Shown: positions 63,298-64,000 of the stretch, in pieces | Layout of the letters: every line of letters begins with the position of its first letter | Position numbering within the stretch: position 1 is the first letter of the stretch | Origin: Pseudomonas fluorescens | Lineage (GTDB): Bacteria > Pseudomonadota > Gammaproteobacteria > Pseudomonadales > Pseudomonadaceae | Length of the DNA stretch: 64,000 bases | Direction: 5' to 3' | NCBI RefSeq assembly: GCF_902497895.1 | Contig: NZ_CABVHQ010000020.1 | Span: 1-64,000 of the forward strand | The notes under the pieces: generated by a model | Database searches by the model: none | Seen by the model: only the letters and a program-made list of their open reading frames with translations | Told to the model about the DNA's origin: nothing | Program-made: the position numbers and the translations under genes

Positions 63298-63696
63298 ATG
63301 ACAACGCACAAATTAACCATTAAAGACTTGCAGTTGAACGTTTCAATCCGCGGCCAAGGCTCACCGCTGCTCTTGCTCAACGACCTGGGTGGTTTGATCC
63401 GTACCTTCGATCCCCTGCGCGATGAACTGGTGGACTACAGGACCATTACGTTGGACGTGCCCGGGGTCGGCAAATCGCAAATGCCCCGCTGGCCGATGCG
63501 TCTGCCGCGCCATGCCGACCTGATCGCCGAGATGCTCAAGCAATTGGGAATCGACCAGGTCGATGTGTTCGGCGTGAGTTGGGGCGGTGCGTTGGCGCAA
63601 GAATTCGCCCTGCGTTACCCGAGCATGGTGCGCCGGCTGATCCTCGCGGCGACCTCGGCCGGCCCAAAGCGGTCATTCCTTGGCAAACGGGCATAA
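63298..63696 (+). pseudogene. Truncated alpha/beta hydrolase (PHA depolymerase-like)
   Basis: The frame begins MTTHKLTIKDLQLNVSIRGQ after a strong AAGGGGG and gives the first 124 residues of an alpha/beta hydrolase: TLDVPGVGKSQMPRWPMRLP and the nucleophile elbow GVSWGGALAQEFALRYP. This is like intracellular polyhydroxyalkanoate depolymerase PhaZ by recall. After LAATSAGP the sequence becomes unrelated and stops, so the Asp and His of the triad are missing. Relatives are about 270-290 aa. The copy is probably not functional. Confidence 0.7.
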
Positions 63697-64000
63697 CGGT
63701 GGATGTGGAACTGCGCTTCGATTGGGCCTCAGGCCTGCGCCCAATAAAACTTTTTACACCGAACCAAATCTTGCCGTTGCCAGTAGTGCACGATTCTCAT
63801 ATCCGAATCTCAGCCGTATTACGCAGCTCTTTCTAATTTCACGCAAAGCACGGTAGAGATGCACCGCTGCTCATGATAGTGACTGCTATCAACGGCTACC
63901 CGGTGCAGGTGCTTGACGGAACGACGCCTGCATTTGATACCGCAAAATCAAATACCATTGACAGGGAGTATGCTTGCCCTGTCCGCCAATCACTATGGCC
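63697..64000. other. Window end without a supported gene
   Basis: No recognisable gene. An open frame from ATG 63873 (MIVTAINGYPVQVLDGTTPA) runs off the window end for 42 codons without a stop, but lacks a clear ribosome-binding site and I do not recognise it. GACAGGG and CCCTGTC near 63960-63982 form a small dyad inside that frame. Confidence 0.3.

Noticed and set aside
62880..63380. 166-codon minus-strand open frame as a gene
   Set aside because: It covers the nuclease-like relic in another frame and the start of the hydrolase gene, with no family likeness.
1..64000. CRISPR array, prophage, integrase or complete insertion sequence
   Set aside because: No regularly spaced direct repeats, phage structural genes, integrase or intact transposase were seen.

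Overview
The window looks like a chromosome segment of a Pseudomonas, most likely of the P. fluorescens group. It is GC-rich and dense in genes, and its gaps carry the paired extragenic palindromes (REPINs) typical of that group. The protein types are pseudomonad: RecBCD, MmsAB, KynA/B/U, Cat, Ben and Ant enzymes, an McpS-type chemoreceptor and a DUF6124 protein. I made all assignments by reading the sequence and recalling families; no database search was run.

Layout. The window opens at the end of an rRNA operon (5S rRNA and terminator), followed by the overlapping recC-recB-recD operon (0.4-9.6 kb). A leftward operon (9.8-14.3 kb) holds a TIM-barrel protein, a 2-oxoglutarate-type dioxygenase, a polar amino-acid binding protein and a fused permease-ATPase. 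A membrane diguanylate cyclase follows, then a LysR regulator divergent from mmsAB (valine catabolism).

The centre (19.8-40.4 kb) is an almost continuous block for aromatic catabolism. kynB and kynA, with kynU and its regulator kynR further right, take tryptophan to anthranilate. antABC takes anthranilate to catechol. benABCD with benR takes benzoate to catechol. catR and catBCA take catechol to muconolactone. Amino-acid permeases flank both kyn parts. The regulator antR carries an in-frame amber stop. A BenR/XylS-type double operator and a CatR-type palindrome can be read directly, and A-rich Hfq/Crc-type motifs sit beside the Shine-Dalgarno of mmsA, antA, benA and a permease.

The stretch 40.5-58.7 kb is accessory metabolism and signalling: LysR regulators, a TSUP transporter, a monooxygenase-fold protein, MdaB, an epimerase, a SulP transporter, a LprI-like protein, a D-aminoacylase, a truncated glyoxalase, a FitAB-type toxin-antitoxin pair, an McpS-like chemoreceptor, a phosphatase pair, and a three-gene operon of an unknown 144-aa protein, a double-domain KaiC and a soluble histidine kinase.

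The right end (58.7-64 kb) is a decayed, partly AT-richer region. It has an O-acyltransferase, fragments of SGNH hydrolase, isochorismatase-like, XRE-regulator, nuclease-like and alpha/beta-hydrolase genes, and a 159-bp MITE-like element with a 4-bp target duplication. It looks like an insertion and deletion hotspot. The most notable points are the contiguous tryptophan/benzoate-to-muconolactone supercluster with its broken antR, the KaiC operon whose KaiC appears to lack the clock phosphorylation sites, and the MITE and nuclease relic at the right end.
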